A stretch of 48,041 nucleotides of DNA from Mesostigma viride (taxonomy: Eukaryota; Streptophyta; Mesostigmatophyceae; Mesostigmatales; Mesostigmataceae): NCBI GenBank assembly GCA_009746045.1, contig RPFO01000497.1, positions 665,001 to 713,041 of the forward strand. Reading direction: 5' to 3'. The notes beneath the pieces are model-generated. The model did no database searches. It was not told the DNA's origin and worked only from the letters and a program-made list of their open reading frames with translations. A program made the translations under genes and the position numbers. Shown in pieces: positions 46,208 to 48,041 of the stretch. Within the stretch, counting starts at the first letter, position 1. Each line of letters begins with the position of its first letter.

Positions 46208-47015
46208 TGTTTGGATTGGGAGAGGAGACTAATGGGTTTTACACAATGCCTTGTGCTTGGCCTTGCTACCCACACACCTTGCAGGTGCTGAAAGAAAGAG
46301 AGGTTGAAGACAATTTACGTGGAAGAATAAATGGCTTTATTAGAATATAATAGTTGGAGAAGAGCTTGAATGGAGGTTGAATGGAGGTACCTGCCCTTAG
46401 GGGGCAGTTTCCTTTTATACCTTTTAGGCTAGGAAGGATGACATCAGCAATGACATCATCACAGAAGCTTGTAGAAACATCCTAGCATATTCCTAGCATA
46501 TTCCCAGCATATTCTCAGTATATTCCAGGAATATTCCTGGCATATTCTTAGAACATTCCTAGAACATTCTAGACATGATCCAATGAGCTGGCATAATAGC
46601 TAGATGCCAAGTGTCTACGTAATAATGTGCCACATAACATGATTAATAAAGTGACACATCTCTTCTCCTTGGAGTGACAAGTGTCATGCAATGAGTCTAC
46701 CCACTTGTCATCATGTAAGTGATAACATGTGTCATCATGAGCTTCCAACACTTGTCAGCTCATGGACCAAACACTTGTCCAATAGGCCATAGCACCACTT
46801 GTCAATCAAATACGTGATGCTACTAGGCTGACTCAGGGTACAAGTCATCCATGTCCAAGTATAGGACTATGGCACATGAATATTGATCAGCTCATTGAGC
46901 CTGTTCCATCTAGCTCATCATAGCTATCAAATTCCCAGTCCATATGGAATAAATCCAACAAGAAACAAATCAGGCTGGGATATATTGTGGCCAGGTGGAT
47001 ATAATATCCCTAACA
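46208..47015 (-). repeat. 5' LTR of Copia-3 (808 bp)
   Basis: Direct repeat of 42504-43311, followed by CAGTC (47016-47020), the second half of the target duplication. Confidence 0.9.
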
Positions 47016-47519
47016 CAGTCGGCGCGCGGGGGCCAGCGGCGCTGCCGGCGCGCGTGGGCGGCGGGGCGGGGCTGTCGACGGGCGGCGGGGCGGGGCAGTC
47101 GACGGGCGGCGGGGCAGGGCCGTCGGCGTGCGGGGGCCAGCGGCGCTGCCGGCGCGCGTGGGCGGCGGGCCGGCGCAGCTGGCATGCGGCGGGGCGGGGC
47201 TGTCGACGGGCGGCGGGGCGGGGCAGTCGACGGGCGGCGGGGCAGGGCGGTCGGCGTGCGGGGGCCAGCGGCGCTGCCGGCGCGCGTGGGCGGCGGGGCG
47301 GGGCTGTCGACGGGCGGCGGGGCGGGGCAGTCGACGGGCGGCGGGGCAGGGCGGTCGGCGTGCGGGGGCCAGCGGCGCTGCCGGCGTGCGTGGGCGGCGG
47401 GGCGGGGCTGTCGACGGGCGGCGGGGCGGGGCAGTCGACGGGCGGCGGGGCGGGGCAGCCGGCGCGCGGCGGGCCGGCGGCGCAGCCGGCGGGCGGCGGA
47501 GCGGCACAGCCGGTGCCTG
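47016..47519 (+). repeat. GC-rich minisatellite, right block
   Basis: Same units as 41700-42503, the continuation after Copia-3. It runs directly into DUF7869-type coding sequence. Confidence 0.9.
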
Positions 47520-48041
47520 AAAAACGCGGTCGCTCAATGAAGGTGCACCACGCCGTCTTCTTCCAGGTACAGGGCAACGCAGAGACCTGGTTGTCCTACC
47601 GGACCACGGAGTCCCAAAAGACGCCGTGGCAGCCCGCGGGGACTCGACAGGAAGGCGCGCCACGGTGCGGGAAGGCGATGACACAGCCTTACAAGTTTGA
47701 TGCGGAGGGGCGGCCGCTGTTTGGCGTCCGACTTGTGGATCCAGACCGCATTCCGATGTTGCAGGACACCCCAGCCTTCGCACCATTGAACATGGAGTTT
47801 CTGGGGAAGGAGCTGGATCGAGTCGATCAAAACAAGGGTCGAGAAGTTGCCCCATGGCATCTGGCAGTGGTACTTTCCGCCCGACACCATCAAGCCAAAC
47901 GAGGCCTTTTTCGCAAAAGTCCCACATGCCCCTGAGGAGGTGCCTGAGGAGTGGCGCCCTTTGCCGTGGCCATCTCGCGCGGACATCTCCGCCCTGCGTG
48001 AGCACGATGCAGCGCCTGAACCACCACCGACGCAAGAAGAG
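47520..48041 (+). pseudogene. DUF7869 gene, C-terminal part (runs off the window)
   Basis: Coding resumes with EKRGRSMKVHHAVFFQVQGN and ETWLSYRTTESQKTPW. Such H-F-F...W segments are usual near the C-terminus of DUF7869 proteins. A later block lists LVDPDRIPMLQDTPAFAPLN. A one-base shift near 47850 leads to EKLPHGIWQWYFPPDTIKPN and on through a Pro/Glu-rich stretch to the window edge with no stop. With 20258-21992 and 41536-41671 this makes one gene spread over about 28 kb by insertions. The GC-rich repeat lies either in an intron or in frame within it. Confidence 0.6.

Larger units (their letters stand above)
42504..47015 (-). mobile_element. Copia-3: internally deleted Copia retrotransposon
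   Basis: 808-bp LTRs (42504-43311, 46208-47015) with canonical termini on the coding strand (TGTTAGGG...CCAAACA), differing at about three positions. A 5-bp duplication CAGTC is present. A primer-binding site follows the 5' LTR and a purine tract (AAGGGGGG) precedes the 3' LTR. The internal region has gag and the start of protease but no integrase, RT or RNase H, so it depends on another element for mobility. It is unlike Copia-1 and Copia-2 in every structural detail. Confidence 0.9.

Overview
This is a stretch of nuclear DNA from a eukaryote, most likely a microbial alga of the green lineage, although I cannot name the species. The evidence is GT-AG introns, Copia-group LTR retrotransposons, HUH-endonuclease (Replitron-like) genes, TTAA- and TA-flanked DNA transposons, and abundant coding and noncoding minisatellites. 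I see no prokaryotic gene organisation, rRNA, intact tRNA or CRISPR array. Almost everything recognisable is a mobile element or a gene broken by one.

Layout, left to right. (1) 1-1185: no gene recognised; one 92-bp hairpin. (2) 1186-8559: a foldback/MULE-like element with long inverted arms built partly of 21-bp minisatellite, a satellite core, and a 9-bp direct repeat at both ends. Its left arm carries a 784-bp TA-flanked insertion, and the right arm preserves the matching empty site. (3) 8780-15315 (minus strand): two related HUH-endonuclease genes. The first has a conserved intron. The second is split inside its HUH motif by a 1.9-kb element flanked by TTAA; removing that element with one TTAA restores the reading frame. 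(4) 15783-19184 (minus): a gene with a PHD-like Cys/His N-terminus and a very Gln-rich C-terminus. (5) 19260-20257: minisatellite, then a larger repeat. (6) 20258 to the right edge (plus): a gene I assign to the DUF7869 family (putative RNase-H-fold, transposase-like). It is interrupted by a nested stack of retrotransposons and by a GC-rich minisatellite that carries another retrotransposon.

The nesting can be read from target-site duplications. Copia-1 (21993-41535, LTR 484 bp, duplication ATTGG) sits in the DUF7869 gene. Copia-2 (27245-38894, LTR 644 bp, duplication TCAAC) sits in the 5' leader of Copia-1. A TTAA element (30140-31846) sits in Copia-2. A 2.6-copy tandem array of a 394-bp unit sits in the 5' LTR of Copia-1. 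Copia-3 (42504-47015, LTR 808 bp, duplication CAGTC) sits in the GC-rich minisatellite.

The most novel point I see is that Copia-1 and Copia-2 are not conventional Copia elements. In both, the retropepsin-like protease lies between integrase and reverse transcriptase, the RT box reads HGDD, and the LTRs begin AGTTAG instead of TG. Copia-2 also joins gag to pol through one in-frame UGA followed by CUAG, and carries an extra ORF upstream of gag. Copia-3 has canonical TG/CA LTRs and a Met-type primer-binding site but no integrase or RT. Many ORFs differ by single-base frameshifts, several at G6-G7 runs, so part of the apparent decay may be homopolymer error in the assembly.
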